DNA of 64,000 nt from an uncultured Paraprevotella sp. Its GTDB lineage: Bacteria > Bacteroidota > Bacteroidia > Bacteroidales > Bacteroidaceae. Each line of letters begins with the position of its first letter. The first letter of the stretch is position 1. Positions 16,939 through 25,951 of this stretch are shown here, in pieces. Made by a program: the position numbers and the translations under genes. A model generated the notes under the pieces. It saw only the letters and a program-made list of their open reading frames with translations, was not told where the DNA came from and ran no database searches. The DNA lies in the NCBI GenBank assembly GCA_910586505.1, contig CAJUGV010000006.1, positions 276 through 64,275 on the forward strand. Direction: 5' to 3'.

Positions 16939-19900
16939 TTAGAGGTTAATTTTAATACCTAACATGAAATTGCGGCAGTTGGCCAGCAAACCACGGTCGA
17001 TACCCTGCTCCAGTACGCCGTTGCCCATCGAGAATTCAGGATCAGGACCCAGATATTTGGTCAGGGTAAACAGGTTGTTGGCCTGGGCCCATACCGTAAA
17101 GCCATGAATGAACACATTGTCGATAGGAAGCGTATAGCTCAGCGTCAGCGACTTGAGTCTCAGATAGCTTGCATCTTCAATCCAGCGGTCACTGAACCCG
17201 GCGTTACCCACGGGATCTTCCCACATCACTCTCGGCATGTCGGTCTTCTGTCCCTCGTATGTCCAGCGGTTCAGCATGGCCTCGCTTTGGTTGAGGAAGC
17301 GGCAGCCGCCTTCAAGCTGCGAGCGCAAATAGTTGTAGGCATCGTTTCCGAGAGAATAGTTGAAGTTCACATCCAGACGCAGACGCTTGTAACTCAGCGA
17401 AGTAAAGATGTTACCGTAAATGTCGGGATTGGGATCGCCGATGATCTGACGGTCGTTCTTATTGATCTCCTTATCTCCGTTGTCCATGAACTTCACGTCG
17501 CCGGCTTTATAAGGTATGCGGTCTACGCCGTTTTCCGCCATCACATACAGCCCGTCTGCGGCAGCCTCCTCTGAAGTGGCATATACGATGGAGCCGTTGC
17601 TTGTGGCCGCAGTCTTGTAACCGTAGAACAGGTTTACCGGCTGACCTACCTGCGAACGGATGGTGGCGCCGTAATACTCGGCATCCACAAAATCTACTCC
17701 GTCAGGCAGCGACGTCAGCTTATTCTTATAATGGCCTATACTTGCACCCAATTCCCAGTTCCAGTTACGCTTGGCCAGCAAATGAGCATTAAAGCTTACG
17801 TTATACCCCTTGTTCTCCAGCGAACCGCCGTTCACCCAGTTGTTTTCCAAACCTGTTACGAAACTGAGTTCGTGGTAAGCGAGCAGATTGTCCGTCCAAC
17901 TCTTGAACACGTTCATCTTCAAATTCAAACGGTTGTTCAGGAAGTTCATGTCGAAACCGAAGTTAAAGCGTTTCGTAGTCTCCCACTGCAGCTCATCGTT
18001 ACCGATGTTGCCGATAACCAGACCATTGGCCTGCCCCTGGAAAAGCACGCTCTTGAAATAAGTTCGTGTAGCATCTGCCGTCACCCCGTCGTTTCCACTC
18101 ATATCATATCCGGCCGTGAACTTCATGTAGTCGACACCCGGCACATCAAACCAGTCTTCATTGGTCAAGACCCATCCGGCCTGCACACCGGGGAACACGC
18201 CCCAGCATACACCGCCCAACTTGAAACCGTCGTTAAGGTGGCGTCCGAAACGCGAAGAAGTCTCCATCGCAAGGCTTCCTTCGATGAAGTAGCGTTTGCG
18301 GTAATCATAGCGCGCATTGGCATACCATGTGAGAGAGGTCCACTCATTACCTACACCGGCAGTAGACTTGTTCTGCGTATTGTTGATGAACGGAGTTTTG
18401 TCGCTACCGTTATTGTAACCCAACTGGCTGTCCATCTTATAGCTGTCGTTCATATAACGGAATCCGCCGAGCAGAGACACGCTGTGGGCACCGTACTGAT
18501 TGTTCCAGGCCACTTTCGTATCACTGGTAATGGAGTTCTGGGAAGAATACAAAGAACGGATTTCATTGTCACGTATCAGTCCCAGAGAAGCCACATAATA
18601 GGAAGGTACACCATTCACCGGCACATAATACTTGTCGTTCGTGTTCACCAGCGTATAGCTGAAGAGCGAACTTACATACAGGTGCTTGTTGAACTCCCAC
18701 TTCGGCATCACTGCAATATTGAGATATGAATTCTCAAAATAGTTCTTGTTCTCGGCCGAACCGTATTCGTTAATAGCCAATGGATTGGCCAGACGATAGT
18801 TCACATCCGACAAGTGAGATAGACCCTGATCCAGATAAGTCTCGTCCGTCAGATCGAGGGCAATATCCGAAATATGACCGTTGGAATAGGAATACGGACT
18901 GAGCATCGGGCTTTTCACCAGACCGAGGAAGTTGGTGGAAGTCACCGTTCCCTCATCATAATTCTCCGGTGCGCCCTGATCCAGCAGTCTGCGTGTCTGA
19001 TTGCTGTAAGAAACATCGAAACGCACGAATAATTTCTTATAAAGGTTCACATCGGTATTGAAACGCACATCCAGACGATTCATGCTGTTTTCTTTCAACA
19101 CGCTGTTGGCACCGTTGTATCCCAAAGCCAGATAATAGCTTGCAACCTCGTCGCCGCCTTGTACGGAGATTCCGTAGTTCTGGGAAAAGGCGGCCTGATA
19201 GAGCTTGTCATTCCAGTCTGTGTTATTATTATACTTCTCATAATAATAATCATTGGGATCTGACGTAAGGAACTGGAATTCCTTGGATGCGGTGCCCGTA
19301 GTACCGAGCAGATCGGAAGCATAGTTCTTGAACTGTCTTCCGTTGAGCATGGGTGTGAACTTAGGCAAGGCCGTAATTCCCACAGAAGCCGTAGCGTCTA
19401 TCTTGGTGGCAAGGCTTGTATTGCGCTTGGTTGTGATAAGAATCACGCCGTTCGCACCTTTCGCACCATAAATCGCTGTTCCGTTGGTCATGACCTCCAC
19501 TTTATCTATCTCGTTTACGTTGATGGAAGTAAGAATGTCATTATAGAAACCGGAATGTATCATCGTACGGTCATACTGCTGGTCCACAATCACCCCGTCG
19601 ATCACCACAAGGGGCTGCGCATTACCGTGAAGGGAGTTGATTCCGCTCAGCGTCATATAGTTTCCTATGCCGGCCGTCCCGCCGCGGGAAATAGTACGAA
19701 CCAATCCTCCCAATTTCTCAGAGATAGCGGAAGAGATGTTCAACTGGTCATTGAAATCGAATCCCGAGATCTCTGCCGTATTAAGGATGTTTTCTGACTT
19801 TTCGTATTTCGCTCCTACCGTGACAGGATACATCACCACATCACGCAATATACCGGACTTGTTAAGACCTACGCGCACGGTATTATGATCGGGAGCCTTG

Positions 19901-20190
19901 ATATTCAAAGCTGTTGCATACTCCGGCACCTCCATGCGGAATGTACCGTCCTCACCCGTCAACGTACTGAAGCCGTCGTAACCGCTCACACTTACCAACG
20001 CACCGGCCAAGGGTACATTACCGGAGATGCTGCACACCCGTCCTTGTACCGGACGTGTCTTTACCTCAATCTTCCTCACCTCACGAACCTGGCGAACTCC
20101 GGAAGTGTCCGGTTCCACCGTGTCCTGAGCCATGCCGGGCAAATATCCCGCCATCAAAAGAGCCAAACAATAAAATTTATATCTTTTCAT
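16939..20190 (-). CDS. SusC/RagA-family TonB-dependent outer-membrane transporter (SusC-2)
   Basis: A 1083-residue protein with a signal peptide (ending PGMAQ), a carboxypeptidase-like N-terminal domain (VQGRVCSISGNVPLAGALVSVSGYDG...), a plug domain containing the SusC signature (LVVIDGVIVDQQ; IDKVEVMTNGTAIYGAKGANGVILITTKR, ~195-260), and a 22-strand type barrel ending in ANNLFTLTKYLGPDPEF...GIKINL. Between the signal peptide and the first domain there is an unusual Val/Arg/Glu-rich stretch (TSGVRQVREVRKIEVKTRP). It imports a ligand delivered by SusD-2, powered by TonB. It lies 27 bases after FAS1 lipoprotein C. Confidence 0.95.
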   Translation of the reverse strand: MKRYKFYCLALLMAGYLPGMAQDTVEPDTSGVRQVREVRKIEVKTRPVQGRVCSISGNVPLAGALVSVSGYDGFSTLTGEDGTFRMEVPEYATALNIKAPDHNTVRVGLNKSGILRDVVMYPVTVGAKYEKSENILNTAEISGFDFNDQLNISSAISEKLGGLVRTISRGGTAGIGNYMTLSGINSLHGNAQPLVVIDGVIVDQQYDRTMIHSGFYNDILTSINVNEIDKVEVMTNGTAIYGAKGANGVILITTKRNTSLATKIDATASVGITALPKFTPMLNGRQFKNYASDLLGTTGTASKEFQFLTSDPNDYYYEKYNNNTDWNDKLYQAAFSQNYGISVQGGDEVASYYLALGYNGANSVLKENSMNRLDVRFNTDVNLYKKLFVRFDVSYSNQTRRLLDQGAPENYDEGTVTSTNFLGLVKSPMLSPYSYSNGHISDIALDLTDETYLDQGLSHLSDVNYRLANPLAINEYGSAENKNYFENSYLNIAVMPKWEFNKHLYVSSLFSYTLVNTNDKYYVPVNGVPSYYVASLGLIRDNEIRSLYSSQNSITSDTKVAWNNQYGAHSVSLLGGFRYMNDSYKMDSQLGYNNGSDKTPFINNTQNKSTAGVGNEWTSLTWYANARYDYRKRYFIEGSLAMETSSRFGRHLNDGFKLGGVCWGVFPGVQAGWVLTNEDWFDVPGVDYMKFTAGYDMSGNDGVTADATRTYFKSVLFQGQANGLVIGNIGNDELQWETTKRFNFGFDMNFLNNRLNLKMNVFKSWTDNLLAYHELSFVTGLENNWVNGGSLENKGYNVSFNAHLLAKRNWNWELGASIGHYKNKLTSLPDGVDFVDAEYYGATIRSQVGQPVNLFYGYKTAATSNGSIVYATSEEAAADGLYVMAENGVDRIPYKAGDVKFMDNGDKEINKNDRQIIGDPNPDIYGNIFTSLSYKRLRLDVNFNYSLGNDAYNYLRSQLEGGCRFLNQSEAMLNRWTYEGQKTDMPRVMWEDPVGNAGFSDRWIEDASYLRLKSLTLSYTLPIDNVFIHGFTVWAQANNLFTLTKYLGPDPEFSMGNGVLEQGIDRGLLANCRNFMLGIKINL

Positions 20191-20217
20191 TTAAATATAG
20201 CCTAAAACATTCTACAA

Positions 20218-22002
20218 TCAGTTTTCTTCTTCTCTCAAAAGATCAGGCCGCGGCACAAGGATTACCTTATCGATAATCAAATCACCGCTGTAACCGCCAC
20301 TGTCCAACTGTCTCTTATTCTTTGTCTGCAAAGTAAGTTTCACACGGGCTTCCTCCTCACCATCGCCGTAGTTACATACGGGGAAAATCATAGGCTTGTC
20401 TCCTGTCACCGTTATCGTATCCATTCGTTCGGCATCTACCACGAAGAACGTGTTGCCGCTACCTAACGGCAGATTGTCGGGATTGGTTTTCATGCCCCCG
20501 CTCACACTCTGAACATAATTTATCATAGCTTTGAACTGGCGTGGCTTCTTCAGCTCATCTATCACTTCCTGTTCAACTCCTACCGTATCGTTGAAGGCAA
20601 AAGGAGGTACAAAAATTACCTTGATATCATAAGGACAATTGGAAAGCACTCCTCTAAGCAGGAAAGACACTTCATTGTATAAGGCATTCTTCCCACTCAC
20701 ATTACGCACCTGCAGACAACTTCCGCCCGAAACGGGATACTTACTGTCGGTCACCCTTATCACATCTGCCTGTATAGCCTCAACCTGCTCTTTAGATGCA
20801 TTCTCATTGATAGGCTTGGTCGTATAATTATTCGTATTCTCTGCTTCAACCCGTATTGTACCCATAAGAGTCGTACTCTCCGGATTAATGCGCCAGTCAG
20901 CGGACTTATACAGACGTCCGTTACTACAATCCTTATACTGCAAACCATTCAGAATACCTCCGTTCGCAAACGGCTGTTCATACACCCAGTAACCGGGGGA
21001 ATAACTCGAATACAAGGTAGAACAGATACTGTCCGGATCGTCTGGATTGAAGTTTTTATCGGGTTGGCTACGCACATTGAAGAAAGTTGCGGCGGTCAAC
21101 ATCTGCTTGGAATATATGTTGCGAAGTGAATCTCCGTCTTCCGCACGATCGTTGTGATAGACAAAGTATTTGGAATACTCCTCTGTCTTCTCTCTCCAAA
21201 CCTTGTTGCCCGGAGCAACCAACCAATACAAACTGTCTTCGGAATCAATACGGCCCCAAGAACGAAGAAGATCATTACTACGCTGCATTACAGAATCAAG
21301 ATAAACCGTCTGTCCGTCTACAACTCCTCCCGGCACACTTAGATCTTCATCCACCTCCACGCGGTCGAAACGACGGATAAAAGCCACAAGGCTGTCCAAA
21401 CCGTCATCGCCCACGGAATCAGCCTGCATCTGCTCCAAAATATTGGAAAAGAAAGTAGACTCTCCGTTGAGTTTATAAAGAACACCGTCCGCAAACTGCA
21501 TGGGTTCGCCTTTCAACGTCATTCCATTGGCATTGTTCAAACGGTCGTAAAACATTCCGTTGCTGAAACGCATCCGCTTTCCGTTCATCATCACCAGCGT
21601 ATCATCGGTAAGCGTAGATACCTGCTTGTTAAAGAGTGAGATGTGATTGCGTACAAATTCATGAATAGCTGCATTCTCATCGGGTAACTTACTGTTCGCA
21701 GCATGATAGGCCTCAATCCACTTATCCGCCTCCTGCTCTGTAATATCCGGAGCCCAGACGGAAAAAGTCTGTCCGGACGTCAGCACCTTTTCATAACCGC
21801 AAGCCTCAAGTACACGGAAAAAAGGATGAATATCTTCGGATGACTTCAGCGCATTCCACAAATCGCCGCTCGCAACATTGGATCCGGCACTAAAATGGTC
21901 ATCCCACGTATCGGTACATGACGCACCGGCCATTGCAACCGTAACAGCTGCAATTCCGGCTTGTACATAATATTTTAGTTTCATCTTCATTTGTTTATAC
22001 AT
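20218..22002 (-). CDS. FAS1 (fasciclin) domain lipoprotein C
   Basis: A 594-residue lipoprotein (lipobox AGASC, then TDTWDDHF, so acidic near the lipid). A FAS1-like domain spans about 45-190: LWNALKSSEDIHPFFRVLEACGYEKVLTSGQTFSVWAPDITEQEADKW, then FVRNHISL and GMTLKGEPMQFADGVLYKLNG, which follow the FAS1 H1/H2 pattern. The rest includes a beta-rich C-terminal domain (~380-594) resembling a sugar-binding sandwich. In eukaryotes FAS1 mediates adhesion; in Bacteroides such proteins sit in SusCD loci with no proven role. The ATG at 22002 is used; ATGs at 21990 and 21984 give a more usual signal peptide. Confidence 0.85.
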   Translation of the reverse strand: MYKQMKMKLKYYVQAGIAAVTVAMAGASCTDTWDDHFSAGSNVASGDLWNALKSSEDIHPFFRVLEACGYEKVLTSGQTFSVWAPDITEQEADKWIEAYHAANSKLPDENAAIHEFVRNHISLFNKQVSTLTDDTLVMMNGKRMRFSNGMFYDRLNNANGMTLKGEPMQFADGVLYKLNGESTFFSNILEQMQADSVGDDGLDSLVAFIRRFDRVEVDEDLSVPGGVVDGQTVYLDSVMQRSNDLLRSWGRIDSEDSLYWLVAPGNKVWREKTEEYSKYFVYHNDRAEDGDSLRNIYSKQMLTAATFFNVRSQPDKNFNPDDPDSICSTLYSSYSPGYWVYEQPFANGGILNGLQYKDCSNGRLYKSADWRINPESTTLMGTIRVEAENTNNYTTKPINENASKEQVEAIQADVIRVTDSKYPVSGGSCLQVRNVSGKNALYNEVSFLLRGVLSNCPYDIKVIFVPPFAFNDTVGVEQEVIDELKKPRQFKAMINYVQSVSGGMKTNPDNLPLGSGNTFFVVDAERMDTITVTGDKPMIFPVCNYGDGEEEARVKLTLQTKNKRQLDSGGYSGDLIIDKVILVPRPDLLREEEN

Positions 22003-22010
22003 GATTAGTA

Positions 22011-24173
22011 TTAGTAATTGTCTTCACCCAAACCTCCAGCTCCGCAAATGCTCATCGGAACCAGTTCAATATAGTCTATCATGAAACAACCGCGGTCTGC
22101 TCCCGACCATACGGACTTCACACGAATCGTATGATGTTCGTTGGGAGAGAAATATGAAGTACACAACACACGCCGCATAATAGTAGAGATTCCATCGAAC
22201 GGCACGGATACGGACGGGTCGTAATCCGGAGTATCACGCTGCGCGGAATGATGGTACATGCTGACCGGACCACGATAGAAACCGTTATTCTTCATCGTAC
22301 GGTTATTCTCTTCCAAAGCCTCACCCGTCAGTTTATCCTGCCCAGAAAGATAAATACCGCCTACGCGACCATCCGTTGCGGGGAACCGCAAATCCAAAGG
22401 TATACCCTGAGGCTCTCCGTCGAAATAAACCTGTGCAATACCACGGTCTGCCATTCCGGCATATCCCATGCGTACCTCATACGTTCCGGGAGGCACAGCC
22501 GGCAAACGGAATTCCACATCATAATCGGAACCCAGGAAGTTAAGTTCATCTCCTCCCATGTTCCAATAAGAAGGATGCGGACGCATTACAAAGAACACGG
22601 TATTCTCAGACACCTTGGTATTCTTCAAATAACCCGTCGGTATATAGTAGTTATATCCGTCCTCTCCGTATTCGCTTTGGTCATAATCATTTCTGAATTT
22701 AAATGTTCCGGCCATACGAATATTATTATTCGTAAACTCGGGGAATAACGTCATCATATCGGTACGGATACGGGTATTCATCACCACATTTCTCATCTCC
22801 GTATCATATGATACTACATCATCCAAATAGTAGAAAGCTAGATTCAAAGAAGTGTTCTCTATTTCTGGCGTTGTCAGAATAGCACCTTTTACACGTTCTG
22901 TTCCATAACGCTCCGACGGTGAGGAGTGATTAATATAAAATCCTCCGTCTTGCTCTACCTGGGGATCTGAATAATGATATACTTTCTCCAATTTCATTGA
23001 GGAGTATTCAAGTAAGGTAGAAACCCACTCTGTCGGATTGGTAAAATTATAATTGATACCCCAGCGGTTAATCAACTTGTCCGTACTTGGAAATATACGA
23101 TCGACAAGATGGTATGCCATGAACATGTTCAACGGGTTATAACGGTTTCTCAAAGCACTTGCCGTATTCTTCCAATAAGCTTCCTTACGAGTCTTTCCGT
23201 TATCCGGATCATTCGGATTATCAATCGTTACATTCAGCCCGAATATGCTTTCCGCACTGGAATCGCCATATTTTTCCGCAGCCAATTCATACAAACCGAT
23301 AATATTCTCGTCCATCGTATTTTCCGGACTGAACTTCTCAGGATACTTTTCGTAAAGTACCTCGTCTTTTACAATAAAGAATGTGTAACCTACATCCAAA
23401 TGATCGGGACGTTTTGGCAAATAGTAGGTATGGCCAGAATAAATCTTTTCATGGAACTCCGGATAGTTCTCTTTCCAGGTTTCATAATCTTCATCACGGA
23501 AGTTCGCCAAAGTATCCACTAAGCCTGTACGTACCAAAGCCTCATAGAAAATATCAAAACCTTCATGCGCAAAAGTCTCCTCTAAAACGGAACCTCCCAA
23601 ACTCAGATTCGGTACAATTACTTTGGTCACGGGTTGTACCACACCATTCTCCACCGAATCATTTTTCAGTTCGTTGATAATAGCTGCACTACGATTAATA
23701 ATAGTCAAAGGCACCCCATTAGCATCCACCGTATCACCATTCGTAATCAGAATCAACGGAAGATCCAGCTCATTAGAAAACTGTGTGGTTTCCGACAACT
23801 TACTTGTATAAATAAGACGATTCTCTACTATACAAGCCATCACAAGAGTATCACAATCCTCTACTGGTATGTCCTGCACAGATGCATAACCATTCTCCCG
23901 CAAATATTCTTCCACACCGGAATTTACCGCAGGAAAGAACGTACGCAATCCTCTTGAAGACAAGAAATTCTTCTTCCCAGCACGGTTGACAATTTCATTG
24001 AAAAGACTGAAATCCTCCCGCGTTTCCAAAAAATCACTCATCATTTCACCGGTAAAGGTATAATAGCTGTCAGAATCCAGACTATCATTACATCCGGTCA
24101 GCATGTTCATCTGCAGCAGAGCAAACAGCACCGCGCAACATGATATTGATATTTTAATTATACTTCCTTTCAT
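22011..24173 (-). CDS. FAS1 (fasciclin) domain lipoprotein B
   Basis: A 720-residue lipoprotein (lipobox MLTGC followed by NDSLDSDS). One FAS1-like domain is seen at ~45-180 (MSDFLETREDFSLFNEIVNRAGKKNFLSSRGLRTFFPAVNSGVEEYLRENG), and a second, less regular one at ~200-400 (FAHEGFDIFYEALVRTGLVDTL...YTFFIVKDEVLYEKY). The C-terminal ~200 residues are a beta-sandwich type region (VEFRLPAVPPGTYEVRMGYAGMADRGIAQVYFDGEPQG). It follows SusD-1 by 9 bases and precedes FAS1-C by 8 bases. Surface location is inferred from the acidic residues after the lipidated Cys. Confidence 0.87.
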   Translation of the reverse strand: MKGSIIKISISCCAVLFALLQMNMLTGCNDSLDSDSYYTFTGEMMSDFLETREDFSLFNEIVNRAGKKNFLSSRGLRTFFPAVNSGVEEYLRENGYASVQDIPVEDCDTLVMACIVENRLIYTSKLSETTQFSNELDLPLILITNGDTVDANGVPLTIINRSAAIINELKNDSVENGVVQPVTKVIVPNLSLGGSVLEETFAHEGFDIFYEALVRTGLVDTLANFRDEDYETWKENYPEFHEKIYSGHTYYLPKRPDHLDVGYTFFIVKDEVLYEKYPEKFSPENTMDENIIGLYELAAEKYGDSSAESIFGLNVTIDNPNDPDNGKTRKEAYWKNTASALRNRYNPLNMFMAYHLVDRIFPSTDKLINRWGINYNFTNPTEWVSTLLEYSSMKLEKVYHYSDPQVEQDGGFYINHSSPSERYGTERVKGAILTTPEIENTSLNLAFYYLDDVVSYDTEMRNVVMNTRIRTDMMTLFPEFTNNNIRMAGTFKFRNDYDQSEYGEDGYNYYIPTGYLKNTKVSENTVFFVMRPHPSYWNMGGDELNFLGSDYDVEFRLPAVPPGTYEVRMGYAGMADRGIAQVYFDGEPQGIPLDLRFPATDGRVGGIYLSGQDKLTGEALEENNRTMKNNGFYRGPVSMYHHSAQRDTPDYDPSVSVPFDGISTIMRRVLCTSYFSPNEHHTIRVKSVWSGADRGCFMIDYIELVPMSICGAGGLGEDNY

Positions 24174-24182
24174 AGATCACCA

Positions 24183-25940
24183 TCATTTAATTGTAGATTC
24201 ATAAGAATTATTCTCGGAATCAGGATAAGCCGGATTCTGCTTCAAATTCGTATTATACTTCAGCTCACTCTCAGCATAAGGCCAATACACGCCATCAATG
24301 TTCATCATGCGAGACGTTGCATTTACACCTGTACCGCCATCAAACTTGCCGACAATCTTTCCTCTCAGATATTCAGTATTACCTTCCCGGCGAGATCTAC
24401 GTACCAGATCAAACCAACGCTTACCTTCAAAGAGCAATTCACGACGACGTTCATCATACACAAGCTCAATCAACTTGGCTTTACTCTGATAATCAGAGAA
24501 CGCAAGCGGAGAATTTAAATTACGCATAGAACGGCGAGACACGGCCTGCACTAAATCAAAAGCTTCCTGCGCCAATGCTTCATCATGCTCGCTCCACGCA
24601 CCTTCTCCTTCCGGCAACTGCCACACCAAGGCTTCCGCCTTCATAAGCATAACATCACTTACACGATACAATATCCAATTGGCATCATCGGAATTACGGG
24701 GCATCCATTCCGCGGTATTAAGATTAGCGGTAAAACCAACAAGATAAGTTCGCATAAAGGCATATTTAGCAATGTAAACCTCATTCTGGTCCGGTTCCGT
24801 GGCATTCTCAAACCACATGGACGTCATGACACGTATATCATTGTTGTTCAAAAACAATTTTGGATCTTTAGGCTCTGTCCATAACTCCTTGGCCGGGGCA
24901 AAAAGACCGGGCTCCGAAGGATGGTCCTTATACTCTTGATTAGGACCGCGATAAAAGAAAGCCGAAGTCATCTCATTCGCGGCACTTCCGTTGGTTTTAT
25001 AATTCGCATCAAAGTCCAACTCCAATATACTCTCTACACTTCCGCCATAACCGAATATCTCCATACTTGCAGTTCCTGGCGTCGCAAAAGCATGCGAATC
25101 AAAATCCGGCAACAAAGGATATCCGTCTACCATAAAAGCTGAGCTGTAATATTGCTCCTTGAATGCTGTAAGTTTACTGTCGATAACCCGTTGCGCATAA
25201 GCCGCCGCATTAACGTCATCACCCATCCACAGATACATATCCGTAAGCATGGCAAAAATGGCATTCTGAGTAATGCGGGCATAGCTCTTGTCTTCTCCGT
25301 TTACCTTAGGCCATGCCTTGAGTGCATGAGGATATGCCTCAACCAAGTCTTGTATAAGGAACCGAACAATATCATCTCCCTTTGTAGCCGGGAAATCTAA
25401 TTGCTGCTCGTCATCCACCAATGCATGAGTATAAAACGGCACATCCTTAAAAGCTCTCACCAAATAGAAATAACACAAGGCACGTAAGCCTTTGGCTTCT
25501 GCTATTACAGCCTCCACATCACTCTGCAAGTAAGCCGGATCAACCTCTGCTACCTGAGGGGCTTTCTCAATTACAAGATTGCACCTGTTGATTATCTCAT
25601 AGAAACTTACCCAGTCCGTATAGGGATTGGTAGCAAGTATATCTTCCTGCTCGATTTTACTTTCCGCACTATTTACATCCAAATCGGGTTTCATACCCAC
25701 ACGCACATTGTCCGAACGGCTTTCGCCCCAAATAAACAACCTGCGCAAGAAGTCATCTCCCTGCATACGGACGTAGCAGCCTGTGATGACCTGATCCACA
25801 TCATTCTTCTCTTTCCAATAATTATCTTCATAGACCAGAGTTAACGGATCTACGTCAAGGAAATCGGCACACGACCCTAAAGACAATCCAGCCACAGCGA
25901 GGAATGCCGACTTCAACCATATATTTTTCATTTTATTCAT
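24183..25940 (-). CDS. SusD/RagB-family nutrient-binding lipoprotein (SusD-1)
   Basis: A 585-residue lipoprotein of usual SusD length. The lipobox is LSLGSC and is followed by ADFLDVDPLTLV, the usual SusD start. Family signatures: YWKEKNDVDQVITGCYVRMQ, VIAEAKGLRALCYFYLVRAFKDVPFYTHAL (TPR-like), and near the end LIELVYDERRRELLFEGKRWFDLVRRSRREG, which is the classic SusD C-terminal motif. It partners SusC-1, whose stop is 11 bases upstream. The ATG at 25931 (MKNIWLK) is an equally good start. Confidence 0.95.
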   Translation of the reverse strand: MNKMKNIWLKSAFLAVAGLSLGSCADFLDVDPLTLVYEDNYWKEKNDVDQVITGCYVRMQGDDFLRRLFIWGESRSDNVRVGMKPDLDVNSAESKIEQEDILATNPYTDWVSFYEIINRCNLVIEKAPQVAEVDPAYLQSDVEAVIAEAKGLRALCYFYLVRAFKDVPFYTHALVDDEQQLDFPATKGDDIVRFLIQDLVEAYPHALKAWPKVNGEDKSYARITQNAIFAMLTDMYLWMGDDVNAAAYAQRVIDSKLTAFKEQYYSSAFMVDGYPLLPDFDSHAFATPGTASMEIFGYGGSVESILELDFDANYKTNGSAANEMTSAFFYRGPNQEYKDHPSEPGLFAPAKELWTEPKDPKLFLNNNDIRVMTSMWFENATEPDQNEVYIAKYAFMRTYLVGFTANLNTAEWMPRNSDDANWILYRVSDVMLMKAEALVWQLPEGEGAWSEHDEALAQEAFDLVQAVSRRSMRNLNSPLAFSDYQSKAKLIELVYDERRRELLFEGKRWFDLVRRSRREGNTEYLRGKIVGKFDGGTGVNATSRMMNIDGVYWPYAESELKYNTNLKQNPAYPDSENNSYESTIK

Positions 25941-25951
25941 AGTATCATCTA

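Noticed and set aside
17731..18729. Plus-strand open frame of 332 codons opposite SusC-2
   Set aside because: Antisense shadow; no signal peptide, family motif or promoter.
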